Source: an archaeon UBA55 (GTDB lineage Archaea; Undinarchaeota; Undinarchaeia; Undinarchaeales; Undinarchaeaceae). From it: a stretch of DNA of 8,259 nucleotides. Position 1 is the first letter of the stretch, and the number at the start of each line of letters is the position of its first letter. The stretch is taken from contig DAFN01000006.1 in assembly GCA_002495465.1 (NCBI GenBank), forward strand, positions 22,023-30,281, given 5' to 3'. The notes under the pieces were generated by a model. The model was not told where the DNA came from, searched no databases, and saw nothing but the letters and a program-made list of their open reading frames with translations. The translations under genes and the position numbers were made by a program. Shown piece by piece: positions 1-6,918 of the stretch.

Positions 1-639
1 AAAGTATACGGAAAAATGGAGGAACTCGAAGTACTTGAGGGAGAAAAACGCTACAAATACAAGGATATTGAAGGCGTTGATGAAAAACAGAATCTGGATT
101 TCCACTCTCCATACGGTTGTAGCAAGGGGGCGGCAGACCAATATGTTCTCGATTATGCCAGAATATATGATTTGAAGACAGTAGTTCTTCGGCAGAGCTG
201 CATATACGGAACAAGGCAGTTCGGAATAGAGGATCAGGGCTGGGTTGCATGGTTTATAATTGCAACAAGTCTCGGGACGCCTCTTAAAATATACGGAAAT
301 GGAAAGCAGGTTCGCGACGTTCTATATATAGATGATCTCGTCAGGTGTTTTGAAATGGTTTTTGATAAGATTGATAAAACATCAGGAAATGCCTACAACA
401 TTGGCGGAGGTCCAAATAATTCTCTTTCACTTCTTGAACTCATCAGCCAGATTGAATCTTTACACGGCCGTGAGATAGAGCACAGTTTCCACGACTGGCG
501 CCCAGGTGATCAACCTGTTTTCATCTGTGATATAAATAAGGCACGGAATGATTTTGGCTGGGAGCCTAAGGTCAGTCCCGAAGAGGGCGTGAAGAAACTC
601 TTCAACTGGGTTCAGGAGAATAAGGAACTTTTCCAATAA
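1..639 (+). CDS. CDP-paratose/CDP-tyvelose 2-epimerase-like SDR protein, 5'-truncated by window edge
   Basis: Extended short-chain dehydrogenase/reductase of the nucleotide-sugar epimerase group. The reading frame is open from base 1 (K-V-Y-G-K before the first internal ATG at 16), and KVYG matches the SDR strand that normally follows STN. The gene therefore starts upstream and the ATG at 16 is not its start. About 212 residues are visible against roughly 340 in the family, so the N-terminal GxxGxxG NAD-binding half is missing. The catalytic YxxxK is seen as YGCSK (window residues 38-42) within DFHSPYGCSKGAADQYVLDY. This, with RQFGIEDQGWVAWF and GNGKQVRDVL, closely resembles RfbE, which epimerises CDP-paratose to CDP-tyvelose at C2. 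Family membership is strong; the exact substrate is inferred, since related archaeal epimerases are mostly uncharacterised. The next gene starts one base after this stop, so the two are very likely co-transcribed. The protein should be cytosolic. Confidence 0.88.
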   Translation, partial: KVYGKMEELEVLEGEKRYKYKDIEGVDEKQNLDFHSPYGCSKGAADQYVLDYARIYDLKTVVLRQSCIYGTRQFGIEDQGWVAWFIIATSLGTPLKIYGNGKQVRDVLYIDDLVRCFEMVFDKIDKTSGNAYNIGGGPNNSLSLLELISQIESLHGREIEHSFHDWRPGDQPVFICDINKARNDFGWEPKVSPEEGVKKLFNWVQENKELFQ

Positions 640-640
640 A

Positions 641-1867
641 ATGAAACTTCTAATGGTCCAGCACCATTATTACCCATCCCTTGGTGGCGGTCAGGAGTAT
701 GCAAAACTCCTCTCAGAAGGTCTTGTAAAAAAAGGTCATGAGGTCACGGTTTTTACAACAAACAGTCTTACAAATGAAGATATCCTCTCTCTTTCCTTTA
801 CTCCTCCCTTCCTTTCGCGCAAGAAGAAAATAAAGCCACTCAAGGAAAGGGAAACAGTTGGTGGAGTATCTGTCAAGAGATTTCCTGTAAAAGGAAGATT
901 CTACAGCTTCAACAGTATCCCTGAAATGTTTAGCAGCATGGACGATTTCTCAGATTATGATATCATCACATCATACGGTTTCAATCTTCTTTCTTCCTTT
1001 GAAGCTTGCAGGAAGGCTAAGAAGCAGGGGAAGCCCTTTGTTCTGAATGGTGTTGATGTTCTTGTTCCTAAGACTCTTCCACTTCCAGCAAGAGCTCTTA
1101 AATGGATTTATGACTTAAGTTTCGGAAGATACCTAGCGAAAAATTCAGACTATATTATTTCTTTCACAGAGGACCAAGTTAAGGACTATGTAAAAAGGGG
1201 TGTCGATGAATCAAAAATAGGGATAGTTCCTCCACCTCTCATTCTAAAGGACTATTCGTCCAAAGTCAGCGAATCTTTTCTGAAGCGCCATGGAATAAAG
1301 AAGGGCGATAAGCTTCTCCTCTATGCCGGAAGAATCACAGAACATAAGGGGATACAGGATGTTATTGAGAGTCTTCCTGCAATCAGGAAAAAAGTTCCGA
1401 CCATAAAATTCTTCATAGCTGGCGGAGATTATGGCTACACGGAAATTCTTCAGCGCCTCATAAAGAAAAAAGGCGTGGAAGACTGCGTCTTTTTCGTTGG
1501 TCCATACAAAGCGCGTGAGAAGGAATTAGTACAATTCTTTGCCGCCGCTGATGTTTTTATTCTTCCCTCAAATATGGAGGGCTTTGGAATCGTTCTTGCA
1601 GAGGCAATGGCCTGCGGAACTCCCTGCATCGCTTACAATATCCCTGCAGTAAGGGAAGTCATAAGTGATAGGAAGAATGGCTATCTTGTTGAGGACAAGG
1701 AAGACTTGAAAAATCATATCATTTCTATGTTTTCTAACCCAACAGAGCTCAAGAGAATGGGTGAAAATGGGAAAGAGTCGGTCAAAAGGCTCTCTCAGTC
1801 TGCCGTCGTTTCTAATCTTGAAAACATATACAAAAAGGTATTAAATAGTAAGCGAGAGAAATCTTGA
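641..1867 (+). CDS. GT4-type (group 1) glycosyltransferase
   Basis: A 408-residue GT-B fold glycosyltransferase that should move a sugar from a nucleotide donor to a growing glycan or lipid acceptor on the cytoplasmic face of the membrane. The N-terminal acceptor domain opens with [21 protein letters not shown] (residues 8-28), the usual glycine-rich loop followed by a helix. The C-terminal donor domain begins near residue 224 with [13 protein letters not shown], whose Arg231 and Lys236 match the donor-phosphate-binding pair of the family. The E-x7-E motif is EGFGIVLAE at 313-321, followed by [19 protein letters not shown], both typical of GT4. No transmembrane segment or signal peptide is visible. 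The ATG sits one base after the preceding stop and no good Shine-Dalgarno is in place, as expected for translational coupling. Donor and acceptor cannot be told from sequence; neighbouring genes suggest a surface polysaccharide. Confidence 0.92.
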   Translation: MKLLMVQHHYYPSLGGGQEYAKLLSEGLVKKGHEVTVFTTNSLTNEDILSLSFTPPFLSRKKKIKPLKERETVGGVSVKRFPVKGRFYSFNSIPEMFSSMDDFSDYDIITSYGFNLLSSFEACRKAKKQGKPFVLNGVDVLVPKTLPLPARALKWIYDLSFGRYLAKNSDYIISFTEDQVKDYVKRGVDESKIGIVPPPLILKDYSSKVSESFLKRHGIKKGDKLLLYAGRITEHKGIQDVIESLPAIRKKVPTIKFFIAGGDYGYTEILQRLIKKKGVEDCVFFVGPYKAREKELVQFFAAADVFILPSNMEGFGIVLAEAMACGTPCIAYNIPAVREVISDRKNGYLVEDKEDLKNHIISMFSNPTELKRMGENGKESVKRLSQSAVVSNLENIYKKVLNSKREKS

Positions 1868-1869
1868 AG

Positions 1870-2808
1870 ATGGCGAAGCAAAAAATACTGGTAACTGGGG
1901 GCTCAGGTTTCATCGGAAGCCACCTATGCGATTTCCTGCTAGGGAAAGGCAATGATGTAGTCTGTGTTGACAATTTTTTCACTGGAACAAAAAGTAATGT
2001 TGAGCATCTTCTTGAAAATGATTCATTCGAGCTTTTGGAACACGACATAATCGAGCCTCTAGAGATGGAAGTTGAGCAGATATACAACCTCGCTTGTCCT
2101 GCATCTCCGGTACATTATCAGGAAAACCCTGTCAAGACGGTAAAAACGAGCGTTATGGGTATGATTAACATGCTTGACCTTGCACAGTCTTCAAATGCCA
2201 GAATCTTACAGGCATCGACTTCAGAGGTTTATGGAGATCCGGAAGTTCACCCTCAGCCGGAGACCTACAATGGAAATGTCAATCCTCTAGGTCCAAGAGC
2301 CTGCTACGATGAGGGGAAACGTGTCGCTGAAACTTTGATGATGGATTATCACAGAGAGAATCAAGTAGATATAAGAATTGCAAGAATTTTCAACACATAT
2401 GGACCGAAGATGGCTCAGGATGACGGAAGGGTTGTTTCCAATTTCATAATCCAGGCTCTTACTGGAAAAGATTTGACAATATACGGTGACGGGAAACAGA
2501 CTAGGAGTTTCTGCTATGTCAGCGATATGGTTCTTGGACTTTATGAAATGATGAACCAGAATAACATAGGTCCAATAAATCTAGGAAATCCACATGAAAT
2601 AACTGTCGGGGACCTTGCAACTGAGATAATCGAGCTTTCAGATTCTATCTCTCAAGTAATCTTTAAAGAGCTTCCAGAAGACGACCCGAAACAGAGGCAG
2701 CCTGATATAAGTCTTGCCCGCGAAGTCCTTGGCTGGGCCCCTCAGGTTTCTCTCAAGGAAGGTATGTCTCTCACAGTGAAATATTTCAAGGAAGTCCTTG
2801 GTAAGTGA
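1870..2808 (+). CDS. UDP-glucuronate decarboxylase (UDP-xylose synthase), SDR family
   Basis: A 312-residue cytosolic enzyme expected to oxidise and decarboxylate UDP-glucuronate to UDP-xylose with bound NAD. The Rossmann signature GGSGFIG is at residues 10-16. [12 protein letters not shown] (73-84) and [11 protein letters not shown] (141-151) are hallmarks of UXS. The catalytic set is complete: Glu119 in TSEVYGD, Tyr146 and Lys150 of YDEGK, and Arg212 in GKQTRSF, which corresponds to the substrate-binding arginine of UXS enzymes. Length matches the soluble single-domain form, without a membrane anchor. I chose ATG 1870, two bases after the previous stop. A TTG at 1864 would overlap that stop as TTGA and add two residues, and remains possible. 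The supplier of UDP-glucuronate (a UDP-glucose dehydrogenase) is not in the window. A dTDP-glucose 4,6-dehydratase is unlikely given the UXS-specific motifs. Confidence 0.93.
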   Translation: MAKQKILVTGGSGFIGSHLCDFLLGKGNDVVCVDNFFTGTKSNVEHLLENDSFELLEHDIIEPLEMEVEQIYNLACPASPVHYQENPVKTVKTSVMGMINMLDLAQSSNARILQASTSEVYGDPEVHPQPETYNGNVNPLGPRACYDEGKRVAETLMMDYHRENQVDIRIARIFNTYGPKMAQDDGRVVSNFIIQALTGKDLTIYGDGKQTRSFCYVSDMVLGLYEMMNQNNIGPINLGNPHEITVGDLATEIIELSDSISQVIFKELPEDDPKQRQPDISLAREVLGWAPQVSLKEGMSLTVKYFKEVLGK

Positions 2809-4205
2809 TGAAGCAAAAAAAGACAATACTGTTCGGAATAACAAACAATTTTTTCAAGGAGCAGCTATCTCTTATTTCTACTGAGCTTATTTCGCGTGGA
2901 TATAATGTAATTATTCTCACAAGCTCTAAAAAAGTAAACAGCTATTTTCTTATCAACAACCCTGATATACGTTCTATATATCTTCCCCAAGCTGGACGAT
3001 CACTCGGGTTGAAATATTCTGACAGCGGTCTTGACGAGCTTTTCAAAAAATACAATTTCAATCAGGATCAGTTTTTCTTCCGTGAAACAAAAATAATGGG
3101 AAGAAAGAAAAAATGCCTGAGGCATTACTGCTTTCCGATATTATCCTACTTAGATAGATTCTTTGAAGAGGAGAAAATAGACTATTTCGTCAACTGCGGT
3201 GAGGCACTTTCCAATATAATGATGTGGCTTGTCTCAAAAAAGACGAATGTTGAGTACTTTCACACAACCTGGGTTGGATACATCGATAACATGCACTACT
3301 GGGATTCAGACCTTAACAGAATAAGCTGGATAAAGCCCGAGTTTCTCAGAAAGAAGCTAAGTAAGGGCGATTTGAAGATTGCAGAGGATTTCTTGTCGGC
3401 TAGCAAGAAAGAGAAGAAGGTTCAGGGCTTCGAGCCGAGAAAAGTTTTCACTTACTACTTTTTCAAGAAATATCTGATGTATCTATATAACTACATTTCA
3501 ACAGGTCCTGCCCGTATGGAGACATATTCGCCTCCGACTCTTGCAAATCTCTGGATATCGAGGTTTTTCAAGTCCATTTACTACCGCTCATATTACAAGG
3601 ATTTCGATAAAAATGAGAAATATTTTTACTTCCCCCTGCACCTTTACTACGATGCTATAATCGCGCTGACGAATCAAGAGTTCTACAGACAGGACGAGGC
3701 AATAAAAATGGTCGCCGAAAATATTCCGAAAGATCATATAATTATTACAAAGGAGCATCCGGTACTCGACGGAACTATGCCCTTTGATATGATGAGTGCT
3801 ATCTCGAAACTGGACAATGTGAAAATTGTCAAGCCTCACATTAATTCTCATGAAATAATAAAAAACTCATCCGGAGTAATTACAATTGCCTCTTCAGTCG
3901 GCTGGGAAGCAATGCAGTACAGCAAGCCGGTTATAACACTTGCCGACACCTTCTTTGACTATAAGAATCTTACAAGGAAGGCGAAGAATGAGGCGGAGCT
4001 CAAAAAACTTGCCAAGCAGGCGGCGGAGGGAAAATTGAAGTTCAACAGGCAGGACCTTCTGCAATATACTTATTCTTTTGTAAAATCGCACCAGCCAAAT
4101 GATTACTTTGCTGAGGACAGTCTGTCCCTTGATCGCAGCGCGAAAAATATCCGGGGCCTTGCCGATGCTATAGAGGCTGAAATAAAATACAGAGAAAGCA
4201 ATTAG
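2808..4205 (+). CDS. capsule-polysaccharide-biosynthesis-like protein (PF05159-type, KpsS/KpsC-related)
   Basis: A 465-residue protein whose C-terminal half resembles the Capsule_synth family (PF05159), in which bacterial KpsS and KpsC build the Kdo linker of lipid-anchored capsules. Visible landmarks are YFYFPLHLYYDA (272-283), IITKEHPVLDG (312-322), NVKIVKPHINSHEIIKNS (337-354), and TIASSVGWEAMQYSKPVITL (359-378). The last has the pattern of a GT-B nucleotide-binding region, where a Glu-containing helix is followed by GKP-VI. The N-terminal half, from KKTILFGITNN, looks like a GT-B N-terminal Rossmann domain but is diverged and rich in Tyr, Phe and Lys. No transmembrane helix or signal peptide is evident. 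ATG 2808 shares one base with the previous stop (TGATG); GTG 2805 would add one residue. A glycosyltransferase or glycan-processing role is inferred from family and operon. The acceptor and sugar are unknown, and no Kdo genes are present here. Confidence 0.78.
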   Translation: MKQKKTILFGITNNFFKEQLSLISTELISRGYNVIILTSSKKVNSYFLINNPDIRSIYLPQAGRSLGLKYSDSGLDELFKKYNFNQDQFFFRETKIMGRKKKCLRHYCFPILSYLDRFFEEEKIDYFVNCGEALSNIMMWLVSKKTNVEYFHTTWVGYIDNMHYWDSDLNRISWIKPEFLRKKLSKGDLKIAEDFLSASKKEKKVQGFEPRKVFTYYFFKKYLMYLYNYISTGPARMETYSPPTLANLWISRFFKSIYYRSYYKDFDKNEKYFYFPLHLYYDAIIALTNQEFYRQDEAIKMVAENIPKDHIIITKEHPVLDGTMPFDMMSAISKLDNVKIVKPHINSHEIIKNSSGVITIASSVGWEAMQYSKPVITLADTFFDYKNLTRKAKNEAELKKLAKQAAEGKLKFNRQDLLQYTYSFVKSHQPNDYFAEDSLSLDRSAKNIRGLADAIEAEIKYRESN

Positions 4206-4207
4206 AG

Positions 4208-4212
4208 TTTTT
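4208..4212 (+). terminator. possible oligo-T terminator after the polysaccharide operon
   Basis: A run of five T begins three bases after the stop codon of the last polysaccharide gene. Archaeal RNA polymerase can terminate at U-rich tracts without a hairpin. The run is short and no stem is visible upstream, so this is a weak call. Confidence 0.25.
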
Positions 4213-4326
4213 CGTGCTAGCTAAGATCTTCAGGAACCAGAACAGGAATATCAAAAGTTCGGTCTCCTTCGTAGCCTTCCATTATGTTGTCCTAAAATCT
4301 CTTCTACAGGTAATTAATAAGGTAAG

Positions 4327-4335
4327 TTATTTAAC
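4327..4335 (+). promoter_or_regulatory. TATA-box-like element for tRNA-Trp
   Basis: TTATTTAAC is AT-rich and TATA-like, centred about 32 bases upstream of the first base of the mature tRNA. That suits an archaeal promoter with a start site a few bases before the tRNA. It lies inside a perfect inverted repeat, AAGTTA-TT-TAACTT (4324-4337). Assignment is by sequence and position only. Confidence 0.5.
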
Positions 4336-4362
4336 TTCCAAATATCATCTAAAATTACAAAC

Positions 4363-4435
4363 GGGGCTATGGTGTAATCCGGGAGCACGGTTGGCTCCAA
4401 ACCAACTGGTCGGGGTTCAAATCCCTGTGGCCCCA
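4363..4435 (+). tRNA. tRNA-Trp (anticodon CCA), intronless, no encoded CCA end
   Basis: The sequence folds into a complete cloverleaf of 73 bases. The acceptor stem pairs GGGGCTA (4363-4369) with TGGCCCC (4428-4434), with one G-T wobble, and the discriminator base is A at 4435. The D stem pairs GTGT (4372-4375) with GCAC (4385-4388). The anticodon stem pairs GTTGG (4390-4394) with CCAAC (4402-4406) around loop CTCCAAA, which places anticodon CCA at 4397-4399 and identifies tRNA-Trp. The T stem pairs CGGGG (4411-4415) with CCCTG (4423-4427) around TTCAAAT. The 3' CCA is not encoded and must be added after transcription. There is no intron in the anticodon loop, whereas many archaeal tRNA-Trp genes carry one at that position. 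Confidence 0.96.
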
Positions 4436-4454
4436 CTCTTACTTACCTAGAGTA

Positions 4455-4463
4455 TTTACTTTT
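4455..4463 (+). terminator. possible T-rich terminator downstream of tRNA-Trp
   Basis: TTTACTTTT lies 20 bases past the tRNA 3' end, just ahead of the promoter-like element of the next gene. U-rich stretches of this kind can end archaeal tRNA transcripts. It is not a long uninterrupted T run and no hairpin is seen, so the call is tentative. Confidence 0.28.
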
Positions 4464-4476
4464 CAGCGTCTAAACA

Positions 4477-4484
4477 TATTTAAG
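4477..4484 (+). promoter_or_regulatory. TATA-box-like element for the MinD-family gene (leaderless placement)
   Basis: TATTTAAG is centred about 26 bases before the ATG at 4506, the distance expected between an archaeal TATA box and its transcription start. An A-rich stretch just upstream (4472-4476) could serve as the BRE. No Shine-Dalgarno-like sequence lies between it and the ATG. The simplest reading is transcription that begins at or within a few bases of the start codon, giving a leaderless mRNA. Confidence 0.5.
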
Positions 4485-4505
4485 CTCCGGCAATTAATCC
4501 AGATT

Positions 4506-5276
4506 ATGACCCGAATCATGGCAATCGCCGCCGGTAAGGGCGGGGTCGGTAAAACAACCACTACTGTTAATCTCGGTTCTGCGCTTGCCAAACTGGGCAA
4601 GAATGTTATAATTGTCGATACCAATCTTACCACGCCTAATGTCGGTCTGCACCTCGGTATGCACGGCAAGATGACCACTCTCAATGATGTTCTGGAGGGC
4701 AATGCAAACATAATTGACGCGATTCACATTCATGAATCCGGAATGCGCGTAATCCCTGCAGGGCTTCATATGCGCTATCTTAAAACGACGAATCCTAATC
4801 GGATATGGGACACGGTTCTCGACCTCTTCGGAAGCGCCGACTTTGTTCTCCTTGATACACCTGCTGGATTGGAGGAAGGCGCAAAAGCCGTTCTGAATGC
4901 GGGCGAGGAAGTTCTTATCGTCACAAACCCGGAAATCCCTGCACTTACAGACGCTCTCAAAACTGTGAGGATGGCCTACGAGTCTGGGGCATATGTCGTC
5001 GGTGCCGTGATAAACAAATATCGAAAGGATCCGAAAGCTTTGAGGAAGGAAGAAATAGAGGCGATGCTTGACTTGCCTGTTATCGGAATAATTCCACACG
5101 ACGACGAAGTCAGGAAAAGCATACAGGCAAAGAATCCTGTTGTTTTAAGAAAACCGAAATCTCCTGGTGCTATGGCTTACAAAAGACTGGCATCCGAACT
5201 TGCCGGCGTTGAATATACAGTTCCTGCAGAAGGTCTGCCTGTTGTAAATGCTCTGAAGAGAATGTTCGGGGTATGA
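4506..5276 (+). CDS. MinD/ParA-family P-loop ATPase with MinD-like membrane-targeting tail
   Basis: A 256-residue SIMIBI-class ATPase. The deviant Walker A is GKGGVGKTT (residues 10-18), with signature Lys11 and nucleotide-binding Lys16, so it should dimerise on ATP. Switch I reads VDTNLTTPNVGLHLG (37-51), with Asp38 kept but Asn at position 40 where classical MinD has a catalytic Asp. FVLLDTPAGLE (113-123) is the Walker B/switch II segment, and VTNPEIPALTDALK (139-152) is also typical of MinD. The last residues, VNALKRMFGV, resemble the amphipathic membrane-targeting helix of MinD (LKRLFG type), suggesting reversible membrane binding. Bacterial MinD places division sites with MinC/MinE; in archaea, MinD-family proteins have been tied to positioning motility and chemotaxis assemblies, and many have no known role. 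No partner gene is adjacent. The start is supported by the TATA spacing. It converges with pheT. Confidence 0.9.
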   Translation: MTRIMAIAAGKGGVGKTTTTVNLGSALAKLGKNVIIVDTNLTTPNVGLHLGMHGKMTTLNDVLEGNANIIDAIHIHESGMRVIPAGLHMRYLKTTNPNRIWDTVLDLFGSADFVLLDTPAGLEEGAKAVLNAGEEVLIVTNPEIPALTDALKTVRMAYESGAYVVGAVINKYRKDPKALRKEEIEAMLDLPVIGIIPHDDEVRKSIQAKNPVVLRKPKSPGAMAYKRLASELAGVEYTVPAEGLPVVNALKRMFGV

Positions 5277-5286
5277 AGCAGTAATT

Positions 5287-6918
5287 TTACTCCAATCCTT
5301 CAACTTTAATCTCAAAAAGCGTAACTCCGACACCTATTCCGAAATTATCAAGCACTTCAGGGTGAACCTCGCCAAATGCGCCGATTGCTTTGCCATTGGC
5401 GACGACTTCTGCGGCTCTTCCTTCTATAAACAACGGGTCCTTGCTCTCCTTGAGCGCGAATGGAGTCCCCGTCGAACGCATAAAGGCCTCAAAAAGCGAC
5501 TTTATTTCTGAAAATCCTGCTCCTGTGTGAGACAGAGCTGCAGCAATCCGGGTTTCATTAACTGCTCCCGTTTCTGAGCTCTTGTCGAGCTTAGCAACGG
5601 CGCCGGCTTCAAAGATTCTGTGAGGCATTTCCGAGCTCGCATTTGTTGAAAGTGTCCATAAAAGACCTGGCGCGAGCGAGGCTCTCAGGCAGGTATAGTC
5701 TGAAGTTTTTGGATTCTCTATTTCTACACAATTCTCCCTCTTTCTTCGGAGCATTCCGAACTCGCGCTCAGTATTTGAAAGTATAAAATTCTTCACTTCC
5801 TGCAGTCTGAGTCCTGCAAGCGCCCTGGCAAGGAAGAGCCTCTTGTCAACTGCAGGGTCTGGTTTCGCAACAGAAGGAATGTCAGGTATCCTTGGCTCGA
5901 AGCGCCAGTAACCATGTGATATCGCAATATCCTCAACCAGGTCTATTTGGTGCATAATATCCGTCCTGTAAGCGGGTACTGTTATTTTGTCTCCTGAAAC
6001 TCCATATCGCATTTTCTCAAGCGCGCCTTTTATTTCAGAAGATTTCATATTGAGGTCAAGGAGTTTGTTCGCATAATTTATGTCAAGCGACATCTCTCGT
6101 CCTTTAAGATTCGGGAATTTCTTAGGTCCTCCTGGATATTCTGCTGTAACTTCGTAAAGCTCGAGTCCCCTGTCGTGAAGAGCAGTAGCGACAACATTCA
6201 ACATTTCTTCAACAGCTTTCATCTCATTTCCAGTCACTTCAATCAAGATGTCCTTTGTTCCTATATCTATCTTGGAGAACTCAGCGTTCGTTATGGGGAG
6301 AAGCGACATTGTCCGACCTTTCGCATCTTCATAAACTCCATAGCTCGTCAGACCCTGCATCAAATGACTGTATTCTATCGCCTTGGGATGCTCGTTCAGT
6401 ATTTTTTCAATAGTCCTCTCACTTTCAAAAGCAAGAGGAACAAATTTGTGGCTCTTGTTCTTTGTTGTATATTTCACAGGCCACTCTACATCGCTTATGT
6501 CATAGCTTCCTATGGACGCCTTCTTCCGCTTCCTTCCAATTGTTACTGATAGCTTTTCCTGGAGCTGCATAAACTCTGCTATGAGTTCCTCGTCGAATTT
6601 TATTCCTTTAACAACAGCGAATGCGGCGAATTTTCTGTCCTTTACGGACTTGTCTATTATGACTTTGTAATTGGACTTTCTAACATTGTAATTTATCGGA
6701 CCCTTCCGTACTCCGAGGAAGCCCTGTAGAGCTCTTGCCATTCCCTCAATCGCAAGCAGGTCAGGTCTATTAGGGAATATCTCAAACTCAACATAATTCT
6801 TATCGTAGCTTTCCACAGGCGTCCCTAGCATTGGCACAAGCTCGTGGTATTCGTTGTCTTTTATCTTGCGCCCGACAAGCTTTTCAAGGTCCTTCCTGCT
6901 GAATCTTACAACTGCCAT
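5287..6918 (-). CDS. pheT: phenylalanine--tRNA ligase beta subunit, archaeal type
   Basis: The 543-residue beta subunit pairs with PheS in an alpha2-beta2 enzyme that charges tRNA-Phe. The protein opens with MAVVRFSRKDLEKLVG, and FFPNRPDLL-like EIFPNRPDLLAIEGMARAL (46-64) is the expected archaeal N-terminus. Residues about 90-250 correspond to the B3/B4 editing domain that hydrolyses mischarged Tyr-tRNA. Residues about 270-340, ending VPAYRTDIMHQIDLVEDIAISHGY, form B5, and 355-543 the catalytically silent synthetase-like core. As in other archaea, it lacks the extra tRNA-binding domains that make bacterial PheT near 800 residues. I chose ATG 6918, which overlaps the pheS stop by one base (TAATG) and follows a GAGGTG Shine-Dalgarno. 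An in-frame start 27 bases upstream would add MAERGAISI and overlap pheS further, which is less likely. Stop codons of this gene and the MinD-family gene are 10 bases apart. Confidence 0.96.
   Translation of the reverse strand: MAVVRFSRKDLEKLVGRKIKDNEYHELVPMLGTPVESYDKNYVEFEIFPNRPDLLAIEGMARALQGFLGVRKGPINYNVRKSNYKVIIDKSVKDRKFAAFAVVKGIKFDEELIAEFMQLQEKLSVTIGRKRKKASIGSYDISDVEWPVKYTTKNKSHKFVPLAFESERTIEKILNEHPKAIEYSHLMQGLTSYGVYEDAKGRTMSLLPITNAEFSKIDIGTKDILIEVTGNEMKAVEEMLNVVATALHDRGLELYEVTAEYPGGPKKFPNLKGREMSLDINYANKLLDLNMKSSEIKGALEKMRYGVSGDKITVPAYRTDIMHQIDLVEDIAISHGYWRFEPRIPDIPSVAKPDPAVDKRLFLARALAGLRLQEVKNFILSNTEREFGMLRRKRENCVEIENPKTSDYTCLRASLAPGLLWTLSTNASSEMPHRIFEAGAVAKLDKSSETGAVNETRIAAALSHTGAGFSEIKSLFEAFMRSTGTPFALKESKDPLFIEGRAAEVVANGKAIGAFGEVHPEVLDNFGIGVGVTLFEIKVEGLE

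Noticed and set aside
16..18. ATG as the start of the first gene
   Set aside because: The preceding codons already encode KVYGK, part of a conserved SDR strand, and a start here would leave out the NAD-binding half of the protein.
4206..4362. Possible small RNA, riboswitch or degraded gene between the polysaccharide operon and the tRNA
   Set aside because: Apart from the T5 run and the promoter-like repeats near the tRNA I see no convincing stem-loops, C/D-box motifs or gene remnants in these 157 bases.
4214..4450. A 78-codon plus-strand open frame in the intergenic region
   Set aside because: It runs straight through the complete tRNA-Trp and its upstream TATA-like element, resembles no protein family I know, and has no ribosome binding site.
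4494..5099. A 201-codon minus-strand open frame opposite the MinD-family gene
   Set aside because: The plus strand encodes a full P-loop ATPase with all motifs, while the opposite translation is cysteine- and histidine-rich with no recognisable domain. It is a shadow frame.
6175..6549. A 124-codon plus-strand open frame opposite pheT
   Set aside because: It is antisense to the B3/B4 domain of PheT, with no domain signature or promoter context.
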